Shown here: positions 9,966 to 17,933 of the stretch, piece after piece
Numbering within the stretch: position 1 is the first letter of the stretch
How the letters are laid out: the number at the start of each line of letters is the position of its first letter
Source: Planctomycetota bacterium
GTDB lineage: Bacteria > Planctomycetota > PLA2
Direction of reading: 5' to 3'
Length of the DNA stretch: 64,000 nucleotides
NCBI GenBank assembly: GCA_021776785.1
Contig: JAJFFF010000012.1
Span: forward strand, 62,001 to 126,000
Notes under the pieces: model-generated
Seen by the model: the letters and a program-made list of their open reading frames with translations, nothing else
The model's database searches: none
Told to the model about the DNA's origin: nothing
Position numbers and translations under genes: made by a program

Positions 9966-11443
9966 GGTGTCTTCGTCCCGTTCGGCGCGTCCTCGTCTTT
10001 GGAGTCGCTCTCGGGCGCTTTGCCCTTGTCGTCTGGTGTGTGCAGGAGCACCTGATCGCCTTCGCTGAGACCCTTTTTGACCTCGACGTGGCTGTCGTTG
10101 GAGCCCCCGATTTCGACTTCGATCCGGCTTCCGTCCCGTGAAAAACAGAAGTACTTGCCGGACTCGGCATGCACGGCTTGCAGCGGCACGGACAACACGT
10201 CTTTGATCTCGCCGATCAAGATTTGCGCGCGCGCCGAGGTGCCCGTCTTGAGCGGAAGGTCGCGACCGCTCAACGCGATCTCGACCTTGAACCGCTTGAT
10301 GTTGTCGCCGCCACGCCCGGCGTTTGCCACCGCATCAATCTTGGCGACCTCACCTTCGTACGTCCGGTCCTTTTGGGTTTCAGACGTCACGAAACACTTG
10401 AGGCCCTTCTTGATCTTGTCGATGTCCGCTTCGTGGATGAGCAACGTGACGGCCATCTCGCTCGGGTCGGGGAGCGTAATGAGCGTCATCGAGTTCCATA
10501 CCTGTTGCCCGACTTTGATCTGCTGGGCTAACCAGGGGTTGTCGGGATCGCCATACAGCACCGTACCTGCCGAAGGCGCCTTGATGATCATCTTGGCAAG
10601 CTGCTCTTTTTGGCGCTTCTCCTGAAACGTGAGGCGCTGCTGTGAAGTCTTCTTTTGCTGAAGCTGCGCGATCTTTTGTTGGAGTTGCGCGTCTCCTTTT
10701 TTGCGGGCGCGAATGAGCCCGCGCTCCGCTTCGACGACACCGGCCTCTTTGGCCTTCTTGTCCATCGGGTACTTGTACTTTTCGTAGTTGTCGAGCCCCA
10801 TCCGCGCTGTGAGGAGCGCGTCCTCGGCTTTGCGATGGTTGATTTGCGCCTCTTTGACGTCGTTCGGCGTGACGAAATCCTCTTTGCGTAGCTCGCGGTT
10901 AGCCTCCAGACGGTCGAAGGCGCGCTGCACGGCGACTTCCTGTTCGGCAATCGCTAAGTTGAGCTTGCGCAGTTCCGCCGGAACATCCGCTTCGGTGAAT
11001 TTCGTCAATTCGATCTTGGCGATTTCAAGCCCGCGCTCGGCCTTCTCGATGTCCGTCTTGTTTTGGTCGCGCTGAATCGCTTCGTTGGTCTCGGCGCTCT
11101 TCAGCTCCGCTTTGATTTGTGTGATCTGACTTTGGAGCTGCTCGTATCGCGTCTCCGCATCTTTTTTGTCGAGCCGGACCAGCACGTCGTCTTTTTTGAC
11201 AACCGTGCCCTCGTCGATCACCCATTCGATCTTGGCGTGCGTACCCGCTTTGATGGGCGTCGATTTTTTGGTCTTGAGCGTCCCGCGCTCGGTGAGAGTG
11301 ATCCGGATCGTGCGTCGATCGACGCTATAGTGGCCTTTGTCGCTTTGAACCGTCGCGTCGCCTCCCTGGTTCCAGGGCTGCCAGACATAGAGGCCCCATC
11401 CGGCGCCGGCGACGAGAGCGAGAGTCAGTACAGATTTGATCAT
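9962..11443 (-). CDS. Periplasmic adaptor (membrane fusion) subunit of an efflux system
   Basis: A 493-residue HlyD/MacA-like adaptor. An N-terminal membrane anchor (about 4-22), then a barrel-sandwich half (GTLKTKKSTPIKAGTHAKIEW), a long alpha-hairpin (about 95-290, rich in K/E/Q heptads such as QLQSQITQIKAELKSAE), and a beta-barrel near KTGTSARAQILIGEI. It bridges the inner-membrane permease and the TolC-like channel. It overlaps the TolC-like gene (ATGA). The Lys/Asp-rich C-terminal tail (SDSKDEDAPNGTKTP) is unusual but not diagnostic. Confidence 0.9.
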   Translation of the reverse strand: MIKSVLTLALVAGAGWGLYVWQPWNQGGDATVQSDKGHYSVDRRTIRITLTERGTLKTKKSTPIKAGTHAKIEWVIDEGTVVKKDDVLVRLDKKDAETRYEQLQSQITQIKAELKSAETNEAIQRDQNKTDIEKAERGLEIAKIELTKFTEADVPAELRKLNLAIAEQEVAVQRAFDRLEANRELRKEDFVTPNDVKEAQINHRKAEDALLTARMGLDNYEKYKYPMDKKAKEAGVVEAERGLIRARKKGDAQLQQKIAQLQQKKTSQQRLTFQEKRQKEQLAKMIIKAPSAGTVLYGDPDNPWLAQQIKVGQQVWNSMTLITLPDPSEMAVTLLIHEADIDKIKKGLKCFVTSETQKDRTYEGEVAKIDAVANAGRGGDNIKRFKVEIALSGRDLPLKTGTSARAQILIGEIKDVLSVPLQAVHAESGKYFCFSRDGSRIEVEIGGSNDSHVEVKKGLSEGDQVLLHTPDDKGKAPESDSKDEDAPNGTKTP

Positions 11444-12987
11444 TCGATGACCTTCCCGTTTTTGTCGATGAACAGCAGCCCCATCTGTCTTAGCAGATTG
11501 AGGCGATCGATCAGATAATCGACGTAACGATCATTCAGGCGGTTCTTGGCGTCGCGCAGGTTCTGGTTCGCTTCGACGACGTCGCGGTTGCTTCCGACAC
11601 CGGACCGGTTATCCAAGTCCGCCTTGCGGAGCAACCTCGTGATCGTCTTGACGTTTTCACCGTCATTTTCGATCTGGAGGCGGCGTTGACGGAGGCGACG
11701 CACCGCATCGCGCACCTCGAGAATCACGTTGTCCTCGGTCTCTTCCAGGCTCCGGCGCGACTGCTCGTAGCTGATGAGCGACGACTTGTACGCGTTGCGC
11801 TCTGATTTGCGGTCGAGCGGAATCTCGAAGTTCAGTCCGATCGACCAAAAATCGCTGGAGAAGTTCAAACTCTCAAACGAGTTGTCCCCGACGCTGATCG
11901 AGTACGTGGCGCTGAGATCGAGATCCGGCAATAGATTGTGCTTCGCGATCACCAAGCTCCGCTTGTTGTCCTCGTGACGCTGTCGCGCCGTCAAAAGGTC
12001 CAGGCGGTTGACCATCGCCACGCGGATCGCGGCTTCGGTGTCGACCTCCGACGCACCCGGCTTGGGAATCTCGTCGACGATGTCGAACGTGACGCCGAGC
12101 GGAAGGCCGAGCGTGATCTTAAATCGATCGAGGGCGACCTCGTAGGCTTGCTTCGCATCGAGCAGGGCGTTCTCCGCGTCGCGAAACTCACGTTGCGCGC
12201 GGAACAGGTCGGTTTGTGTGCCTTGCTCGAGCGCGTAGAGCGACTCGGCCTGCTTGAGGGAGTACTGGTTGTTGTCCACCTGCCGTTTGGAGTTGTCCAC
12301 CGAACGGCGTTGCGAGACGAGTCCGTAGTACTGCCGCATGATGCCGATCGTGAACGTCTGGCGGAATTCCTCGTAAGAGCGCGCCTCGTAGATCAGGTTG
12401 CGCTCGGCTTGAATGAGCGGCTCCCAGGCAATTTTTTTGCCACGGCCGCGGAGCAACGGCTGACTCAGCGAGGCCGAGATCGACGCGGTCGCGGCTTGCG
12501 TCGGTTCGATGTCGAACCCCGTCGAGCCGGTCACCGAGAACGTAGCGCCGGTCGGAAGATTGGAGCGCGTTCCGGTCAGGGCGATCGACGTGGATTGCGC
12601 GAGATCGATGTCGCGCCCGTCGCTGAGATTGTAGCTGGCGCTGCCGGAGAAAACGAACTCGTGGAAGTTGCGGCGCGTGAGCCCCAGGCTGAGAGCGGAG
12701 AGAAAAAAGCTCTCGTGGCGCGACTTGTAGCTGCGGCTGTGCTCGACCGCGATCGCCAGCGCCTGATCGAGGGTCATCGTCTCCGGGACCTCGATCGCCG
12801 CCGGCCTGGGCTTGCGCGCGGTCGTCTCCTGCTCGGGCTTGACGAGAGTCTCGCGGAACTTGTCCACGGCCGATTGGCCCTCGTCCATGATGGCAAAGCC
12901 CTCTTCATCCGCCCGCTCGGAGTACACCGTGGCGCACCCCGTCAGTCCTAAAATGATCAGTAGCCAGCGAGCCGAAACGATCTGCAC
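11440..12987 (-). CDS. TolC-family outer-membrane efflux lipoprotein
   Basis: A 515-residue outer-membrane channel protein. GTG 12987 is preferred over GTG 12999 because GGGAGGG lies just upstream of it. The N terminus is a lipoprotein signal (LLIILGLTGC, Cys at about 18). The body has two OEP repeats: long coiled regions (QAYEVALDRFKITLGLPLG and LDLSATYSISVGDNS are typical) with beta strands between. First gene of a four-gene operon. Its 5' region (13000-13154) holds three near copies of an 11-bp unit around GAACTTGGGC and a CACGC/GCGTG hairpin, but no clear gene. Confidence 0.88.
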   Translation of the reverse strand: MQIVSARWLLIILGLTGCATVYSERADEEGFAIMDEGQSAVDKFRETLVKPEQETTARKPRPAAIEVPETMTLDQALAIAVEHSRSYKSRHESFFLSALSLGLTRRNFHEFVFSGSASYNLSDGRDIDLAQSTSIALTGTRSNLPTGATFSVTGSTGFDIEPTQAATASISASLSQPLLRGRGKKIAWEPLIQAERNLIYEARSYEEFRQTFTIGIMRQYYGLVSQRRSVDNSKRQVDNNQYSLKQAESLYALEQGTQTDLFRAQREFRDAENALLDAKQAYEVALDRFKITLGLPLGVTFDIVDEIPKPGASEVDTEAAIRVAMVNRLDLLTARQRHEDNKRSLVIAKHNLLPDLDLSATYSISVGDNSFESLNFSSDFWSIGLNFEIPLDRKSERNAYKSSLISYEQSRRSLEETEDNVILEVRDAVRRLRQRRLQIENDGENVKTITRLLRKADLDNRSGVGSNRDVVEANQNLRDAKNRLNDRYVDYLIDRLNLLRQMGLLFIDKNGKVIE

Positions 12988-13189
12988 ACACCCTCCCACC
13001 CATTAAGACGAACGAGACACGCATTTCGCGTGAATTATTTGCCTGAAACTCTGCGATCTGTCTGTCTCGAACCTGTAACCGCCCCCCCCACACACGAGAA
13101 GGCCGATCCGCAGCGAGCCCAAGTTCCGCCCAAGCTCAGCCAAGTTCAGACGGCCTAAGGGTATCCGGTTCCGGCAAGACGGTGACGGA

Positions 13190-13603
13190 TCATCGATCCT
13201 TGCGGCGAATCACGAATCGAAGACCGGACCACGTGTCGTCCACGGCACAGATTTTGTTGTCGACCAGGCCGAGATCGAGGCCTGCGTTTTGAACGATGTC
13301 GAACGACAGATCGGTAGCCATCCCCGATGCTTTCTTGGGCCAGGCCACCCAGAGCCCCCCGGTCGGCTGCATGCGAGCGGCGAGGCTCGGAAGACGCTTT
13401 TGAAGGGCGGCCGCCCGCTCGAAAAAAGCCAAGATGACAGAGAACTGCCCTTTGCCCCGCAGCGACCGCGCGGGCCCGGCGCCGTCCATCAGGGTGGATT
13501 GATCGGGGAGTTCCCACCCCGCAGGCGCATGCAAGAGCGCAACGCGATGGCCATCCTTGATCCCAAGCTTTTTGAGAAGGGGAGTCCCCGAGTACCCAGC
13601 CAT
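13190..13603 (-). CDS. DUF3052 family protein
   Basis: A 137-residue cytoplasmic protein. It begins AGYSGTPLLKKLGIKDGHRV, the hallmark of DUF3052, whose members have no known enzymatic role. It continues with LHAPAGWELP and GGLWVAWPKKASG, both typical. An in-frame start two codons upstream (13609) is equally possible. It stands alone on the minus strand between the exporter operon and the desaturase; the 220 bp upstream contain the degenerate repeats described separately. Confidence 0.82.
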   Translation of the reverse strand: MAGYSGTPLLKKLGIKDGHRVALLHAPAGWELPDQSTLMDGAGPARSLRGKGQFSVILAFFERAAALQKRLPSLAARMQPTGGLWVAWPKKASGMATDLSFDIVQNAGLDLGLVDNKICAVDDTWSGLRFVIRRKDR

Positions 13604-13688
13604 AATCAAAATCTAGCAGGTGGATGGAGTTGGGAAGGTCGGAGGAGGCGAGCGAACGAGCAAGTAAGCGCTCCCGAACAAAGCACGC

Positions 13689-13808
13689 ACAAAAGCCGCC
13701 AAAGGCGACAACGAGCAAACGAGTCGGCGCCAAACCGACCGAGCGTCAGAGTCTCAACATCGTCAGATGTTGAACCAGAAACACCGAACATCGTCAGATG
13801 TTGAACCA
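13689..13808. repeat. Degenerate repeat copy A with two near-identical hairpin units
   Basis: Bases 13689-13781 align with 15008-15100 on the far side of the desaturase gene, at roughly two thirds to three quarters identity by eye. Inside copy A the 22 bases at 13756-13777 recur at 13787-13808, exactly 31 bp apart. Each contains the dyad AACATC-GTCA-GATGTT. No open frame of interest spans it. Confidence 0.6.
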
Positions 13809-13827
13809 AAAAGACCAAACACGTCGC

Positions 13828-13856
13828 CTAGCCAGCGCGCTGAGCGCGCTGGCTAG
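13828..13856 (-). terminator. Hairpin overlapping the 3' end of the desaturase gene
   Basis: Arms 13828-13840 and 13844-13856 are a perfect 13-bp inverted repeat (CTAGCCAGCGCGC) with a 3-base loop. It includes the desaturase stop codon. On the minus strand a TCTTTTTGG run follows about 20 nt later. It could terminate or stabilise the transcript. The T-run is too distant for a textbook intrinsic terminator, so the call is tentative. Confidence 0.5.
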
Positions 13857-14706
13857 CAGCGACCTCGCGCGCCTTAGCAATTGCCGACTTCGGCACACGG
13901 CGCAGGTCACGCGTCACGCCGACTTTCGACAGCGTCCACACGAACCACTTGGTTGGATCGAAGTGATACCAGCGAAATCCGTTGCGGTAGTCACCCTGAA
14001 AGCGGTGATGGAAGTTGTGATATCCCTCACCCAGCGTCACAAACGCCGTGATCCAGCTATCACGCGCCGAATCGCGGTTGGTGTACGTTTGGGCGCCCAC
14101 CGTGTGCGCGACCGAGTTCACGGCGAACGTCGCGTGCCACTGCAAGACCAGGCGCAGGAAGCCAGCGGTCAACACAGCCCCGATGGGATCACCCCACAAG
14201 AAGCCGATGCCGAAGGGAATCAGGGCCCCCATCGCAATCGCAATCCACACGTAGTACTTGTCTTGCCACACAAGCAGCGGATCGCGGGTCAGGTCGGGGA
14301 CCAACGTGTAGTCGATCTTGTGCTCGGGCGCCTGAAACAACACCCAGCCGATGTGCGCCCACCAAAACCCCTTGGTGATGTTGTAGGGGTCGTCGTCGTG
14401 GTCGGTTTCTGCGTGGTGCACGCGGTGATCGGCCGACCATTTGATCGCGCTGTTTTGCACCGACGCCGCGCCGAAGATGGCGTAAAAAAAGCGCAGCGGC
14501 CAAGCGGCCTTGTACGTCGGGTGCGCAAAGAGGCGGTGATATCCACCCGTCACCGAGATCGACGAGCAGGCCCCCCAAAACAGGCCAAGGCCGATCGTCC
14601 ACCACGAGAACTGAACGAGCGCCATCCACAAGATGGCAGCGACTGCCAAACCGTGAGCGGCGAAGATGAAGAAGGTGTTGACCTTGTTGAGCCGGATTTT
14701 TTCCAT
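13828..14706 (-). CDS. Acyl-CoA desaturase (delta-9 type fatty acid desaturase)
   Basis: A 292-residue membrane di-iron desaturase that introduces a double bond in acyl chains. The three histidine boxes are in place: HRLFAH (57-62), HRVHH (94-98) and HNFHH (230-234), with four hydrophobic segments at about 12-50 and 135-180. YNITKGFWWAHIGW after the second box is typical of stearoyl-CoA desaturases. It is monocistronic as seen, with a strong hairpin at its end. It lies less than 2 kb from the lipid operon at 15810, which makes a role in the same lipid economy plausible but unproven. Confidence 0.94.
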   Translation of the reverse strand: MEKIRLNKVNTFFIFAAHGLAVAAILWMALVQFSWWTIGLGLFWGACSSISVTGGYHRLFAHPTYKAAWPLRFFYAIFGAASVQNSAIKWSADHRVHHAETDHDDDPYNITKGFWWAHIGWVLFQAPEHKIDYTLVPDLTRDPLLVWQDKYYVWIAIAMGALIPFGIGFLWGDPIGAVLTAGFLRLVLQWHATFAVNSVAHTVGAQTYTNRDSARDSWITAFVTLGEGYHNFHHRFQGDYRNGFRWYHFDPTKWFVWTLSKVGVTRDLRRVPKSAIAKAREVAASQRAQRAG

Positions 14707-15108
14707 GGGATTTCCCGATCACGGACCGGCCACGCGTCCAACACGAGGGGCAGAGCGGCCGTCCACTTGACCCCGGATTCTACCTTCCTGGTGCGGCTAT
14801 GCCCGATTCCGAGGGAGTACGCCCTCTCGCTAAAAGATCGGTCCAAACCCACCACAAATCGCAGGGTCAACCCCCAGTTCCGACGTGTCCAGCCCGGTGC
14901 AAACGGATCGACCACCCTGGCCAGAAGCCGTCACCAGCGATGCCCACCCGTTCCTGTCAGACCAATCGCGTTTCAGAGCTCCGACATCGTCAGGCGTTGC
15001 GCGAAAAAACCAAGCCGCCCGAGGGCGATACCGAGCAACCGAATCGGTCTAAACGGGACGACCGTCAAAGCTCCAGCGCCGTCAGTCGATGGACAAGAAA
15101 AGAGGCAG
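14707..15108. other. Intergenic stretch with repeat copy B, no gene
   Basis: About 400 bases between the desaturase start and tRNA-Thr. The frames open here give Arg/Pro/Ser-rich shadow peptides. The right part (about 14981-15100) is the second copy of the degenerate repeat found at 13689-13808, including a GACATCGTCAGGCGTTG version of its dyad. The left part should hold the desaturase promoter, but I see no convincing -35/-10 pair. Confidence 0.5.
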
Positions 15109-15180
15109 AGCTAGCGACAGGAATCGAACCTGCAACCTGCTGTTTACAAAACAGCTGCTCTACCATTGAGCTACGCTAGC
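15109..15180 (-). tRNA. tRNA-Thr (TGT)
   Basis: Acceptor GCTAGCG/CGCTAGC, anticodon stem GCTGT/ACAGC around loop TTTGTAA (anticodon TGT, reads ACA/ACG), T loop TTCGATT. Discriminator T; CCA not encoded. A stand-alone gene. The + strand read-through peptide ending TGIEPATCCLQ is the usual false ORF produced by such tRNAs. Confidence 0.96.
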
Positions 15181-15252
15181 GTGGAGGGCGGCCGCGCGAT
15201 ACACGCCCTTTCTATAAGCCTACATCGTCTACGCCTTCGTGCCAGATGAGGG

Positions 15253-15660
15253 GTGAGACGCGCCGACGCCTCTTTTCGGAAGGCCAAGGCGGGTGGCCGG
15301 ACTGACGGGCAACTCGTGGGCGTCGGCGGACGCGATGTTTGTCGAACCACTGAGCCTTCCCGAAACCGGCCTCGTTTCGTTTTCCGCAACGTTGCGGACG
15401 TGGCGAAAGCCGCTGGATTGTCGTTTGGGATCGCGGCGAAATCGGGCACCAACATCTGGACTGGCGACTTCACAGAAACCGGGTCGATCACATTCGACTT
15501 CGGCGGCCTGGGAGTGACCGCGGCGTCGGGCGCGTTTCCGCTCGGCCCGACCGCGGGTGGCGGCGGCGCGGGCGGGCCCGTTCCGGAACCGAGCACGTGG
15601 GTGCTCTGCGCGCTTGGCCTAGCGTTTGGTTGCGCCCGCCGACGGCGGCGCCTCGCCTAA
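15253..15660 (+). pseudogene. Remnant of a PEP-CTERM protein gene (frameshifted, 5' truncated)
   Basis: The C terminus is a perfect PEP-CTERM sorting tail: a Gly-rich linker, VPEPSTWVLCALGLAFG and an Arg cluster (CARRRRRLA). About 30 residues upstream look like a secreted beta-rich domain (TNIWTGDFTETGSITFDFGG). Before that the protein-like reading continues in another frame (15293 onward: LTGNSWASADAMFVEPLSL, ETGLVSFSATLR). No signal peptide or start is found. I read this as the frameshifted 3' end of a larger gene whose 5' part is gone. A short intact gene starting at 15253 is the less likely alternative. Confidence 0.6.
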
Positions 15661-15688
15661 ACCTAGGCAGCCCTCGCGGCATCGTTTC

Positions 15689-15734
15689 GCCCCAGTCCCG
15701 CGGCGCCCCGAGGGCCGCGGCTGGGGCGTTTTTG
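15689..15734 (+). terminator. Rho-independent terminator
   Basis: GCCCCAG (15689-15695) pairs with CTGGGGC (15721-15727), with an inner CCGCGGC/GCCGCGG extension, followed by GTTTTTG. It lies 29 nt after the PEP-CTERM remnant stop. It separates that remnant from the lipid operon, so the latter needs its own promoter in 15735-15809. Confidence 0.8.
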
Positions 15735-15739
15735 TGCCC

Positions 15740-15768
15740 TTGCCGCGTTGCCGGGCCGGTGCTACGGT
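15740..15768 (+). promoter_or_regulatory. Possible promoter of the lipid operon
   Basis: TTGCCG (15740-15745), a 17-bp spacer and TACGGT (15763-15768) lie in the only gap between the terminator and the first gene. The match to consensus is weak (4/6 and 3/6), so this is a placement guess supported mainly by position. Confidence 0.3.
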
Positions 15769-15809
15769 TGCCCGCGGTCGAGACCTTTGAGGGAGTCTGG
15801 GCCTTGGAC

Positions 15810-17930
15810 ATGGAGCACCCCCACCACCCTGCGCGTGAATGCGCGCCCGCCGCCACCCCGGATGCAGACTCCGGTCGCCTTTACCGCGTGGAAGGTCGTC
15901 TGGTCGCCGCGGACGTGGTGCGGCAGGCTTTGTTTTTCGTGTCCAATACGCAGGGTCTAAAGTCGCGCATCGGACGCATCAGTAGCCTTGCGATCACCGG
16001 CTCACTTTATCCGCTGCTTCGTGGCACGGCGCCGCACACGGCGTTGCGCTTGATGTACAGCGCGCTGCGCGGCGTGAGTCGCGACCGCCTCGAATTTTTG
16101 GGCGCGGAGTATTTCGAGCGCGAAATGAAGCCGCGCCTTCGCCCGCGGTTGGTCGCCGAACTCCAAGAACAGCACGACCCGATCCTCGCGAGCAGTTGGC
16201 TCGATCACGTGATCCGTCCTTTGGCGCGTCACTTGGGTGTGACGCGATGCGCGTCCAACCGATTGGAGTTTCGCGACGGCATTTGCACAGGACGGCTGAT
16301 CGGCCCGCTGCTCCATCGTCAGAGCACGCGCGAAGCCTGGACCCAAGCAGTGCGCAGCGTCGCCACGCCGTTGCTCCGGCAACCGCATGCGCTGTTAACG
16401 TTCGCCAAGCAGTCCACGGCGCAACCCCTGTCGGTGCGCGACTCGTTGGCCGGCAAACATATCCTGTTGCTCGGCGTCACCGGATTCATCGGCAAAGTGT
16501 GGCTGGCCAACTTGCTCCGCGACCGCGTCGACGTGGCAAAGGTTTCACTGCTCATTCGACGCCGCGGACGCTCCAGCGCGCAAAAGCGTTACGAGACGAC
16601 CGTGTTGACGGCGCCGCCGCTCGCCGGACTACCGGAAAGCGACCTTGCCAAGATCGAGGTCCTCGAAGGGGACGCTGTCTTGCCGGACATGGGGTTGCGT
16701 GCGGACGAAGCCGCGCAGCTCAAGTCTTCGGTCGATGTCATCGTCAATTCGGCGGGCGTCACCGAGTTCAACCCCGACCTACGCCTCGCCGTCGCGATCA
16801 ATGTGGACGCAACGCTTGCGACGTTGCAGTTCGTGCGCGAATCGACCCACGCGGCGCTGCTTCACCTCTCGACGTGTTTCGTCGCGGGCACCGGGCACGG
16901 GCGCATTCCGGAACACGCGGGCGCGAACTACACGCCCGCGTCCGACGCGACGTTTGACGCCGAACGCGAATACGTGACGTTGCGCCGCTTGATCGCGGAA
17001 GTGGAGGAAGAGGCGACGCACCACGAGCCTCCGCCGCGACGCGACGGCCGCGCGCTCAACGAAGCGCAGAAGAAGAAAGCGCAGCAGCGGTGGCTGCGCG
17101 GGCGGCTTGCGGAAGTCGGCGCCGCGCGCGCGCGCACATGGGGCTGGCCGAACACGTACACGTTTACCAAAAGCCTTGCGGAGTCGCTCCTGCAGCAGCG
17201 CGGCGCGGACGTGCCGGTGGCCATCGTGCGCCCTTCGATCGTGGAAACGTCGACGGATCATCCGTTCCCGGGGTGGAACGAGGGCGTAAACACTTCCGCG
17301 CCGCTCTCGTATCTCCTGCAAACATCGTTTCGACAGCTTCCGACACGGCAGAGCAAGCGGCTCGATGTGGTTCCCGTGGACCTGGTCACGCGCGGCATGA
17401 CTCTGATCGCGGCGGCGCTCGTCGAACGGCGCCACGAACGCTGCTATCAACTGGCGACGTCCGCCAGCAACCCATGCGACATGCGCCGCTCGATTGAGCT
17501 CACGGCGCTGGCGCATCGCAAGCACTATCGCGACCGCCCCGGCTTCTCCGCGTGGTGGCGCACGCACAACGAAACCGTGCCGGTCTCCCGCCGACGCTAC
17601 CGCGCGCTGTCCGTTCCGCGACAGCAAAAAGTCGTCGATGCATTGCAGCGCGCGCTCCCGTTCATGGATTCACTCAAGCGTGTGGCACGGCAGCTCGACA
17701 AAACGCAGAAGCTGATCGAACTCTACGAACCGTTTATCCACGACAACGAACAGATCTTTGAAGCGGACCACATCGGGTTCTTGAACGCGGCGCTTCCCCA
17801 AGCTGAGCGCGCCACGTTCGGCTACGACGCGGCGGACATCGACTGGCCCGAGTATTGGATCGACATTCACATTCCCGCGCTACGCCGCTGGGCGTATCCG
17901 CTGATCGAAGGACGGCCGGTGCAGGCTTAA
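15810..17930 (+). CDS. Fatty acyl reductase (FAR-like) with an N-terminal inactive HAD-like domain
   Basis: A 706-residue protein. Residues about 22-200 follow the HAD-IB phosphatase pattern (FLGAEYFEREMKPRLRPR, VIRPLARHLG, LEFRDGICTGRLIG), but the catalytic DxDGT is replaced by R26-V-E-G-R30, so phosphatase activity is very unlikely. Residues about 215-560 form an NAD(P)-binding reductase domain: GVTGFIGK (about 222-229) and the catalytic Y450-TFT-K454. A male-sterility/FAR C-terminal domain follows (about 590-700, LYEPFIHDNEQIFEADH). FARs reduce acyl-CoA or acyl-ACP to aldehyde or alcohol. Start ATG 15810; TTG 15804 after GAGGGAG is an alternative. First gene of a nine-gene cluster; 3 nt separate it from the next. 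Confidence 0.85.
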   Translation: MEHPHHPARECAPAATPDADSGRLYRVEGRLVAADVVRQALFFVSNTQGLKSRIGRISSLAITGSLYPLLRGTAPHTALRLMYSALRGVSRDRLEFLGAEYFEREMKPRLRPRLVAELQEQHDPILASSWLDHVIRPLARHLGVTRCASNRLEFRDGICTGRLIGPLLHRQSTREAWTQAVRSVATPLLRQPHALLTFAKQSTAQPLSVRDSLAGKHILLLGVTGFIGKVWLANLLRDRVDVAKVSLLIRRRGRSSAQKRYETTVLTAPPLAGLPESDLAKIEVLEGDAVLPDMGLRADEAAQLKSSVDVIVNSAGVTEFNPDLRLAVAINVDATLATLQFVRESTHAALLHLSTCFVAGTGHGRIPEHAGANYTPASDATFDAEREYVTLRRLIAEVEEEATHHEPPPRRDGRALNEAQKKKAQQRWLRGRLAEVGAARARTWGWPNTYTFTKSLAESLLQQRGADVPVAIVRPSIVETSTDHPFPGWNEGVNTSAPLSYLLQTSFRQLPTRQSKRLDVVPVDLVTRGMTLIAAALVERRHERCYQLATSASNPCDMRRSIELTALAHRKHYRDRPGFSAWWRTHNETVPVSRRRYRALSVPRQQKVVDALQRALPFMDSLKRVARQLDKTQKLIELYEPFIHDNEQIFEADHIGFLNAALPQAERATFGYDAADIDWPEYWIDIHIPALRRWAYPLIEGRPVQA

Positions 17931-17933
17931 TCC

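Noticed and set aside
13155-13733. A 192-residue minus-strand frame overlapping DUF3052
   Set aside because: Another frame of the same strand gives a clear DUF3052 protein; this one lacks any domain.
13798-15114. A 438-residue plus-strand frame opposite the desaturase
   Set aside because: The opposite strand has all three histidine boxes; this frame is a GC-rich shadow and runs through the repeat and into tRNA-Thr.
14799-15179. Plus-strand frame with TGIEPATCCLQ
   Set aside because: It is the antisense read of tRNA-Thr(TGT); no real gene gives this peptide.
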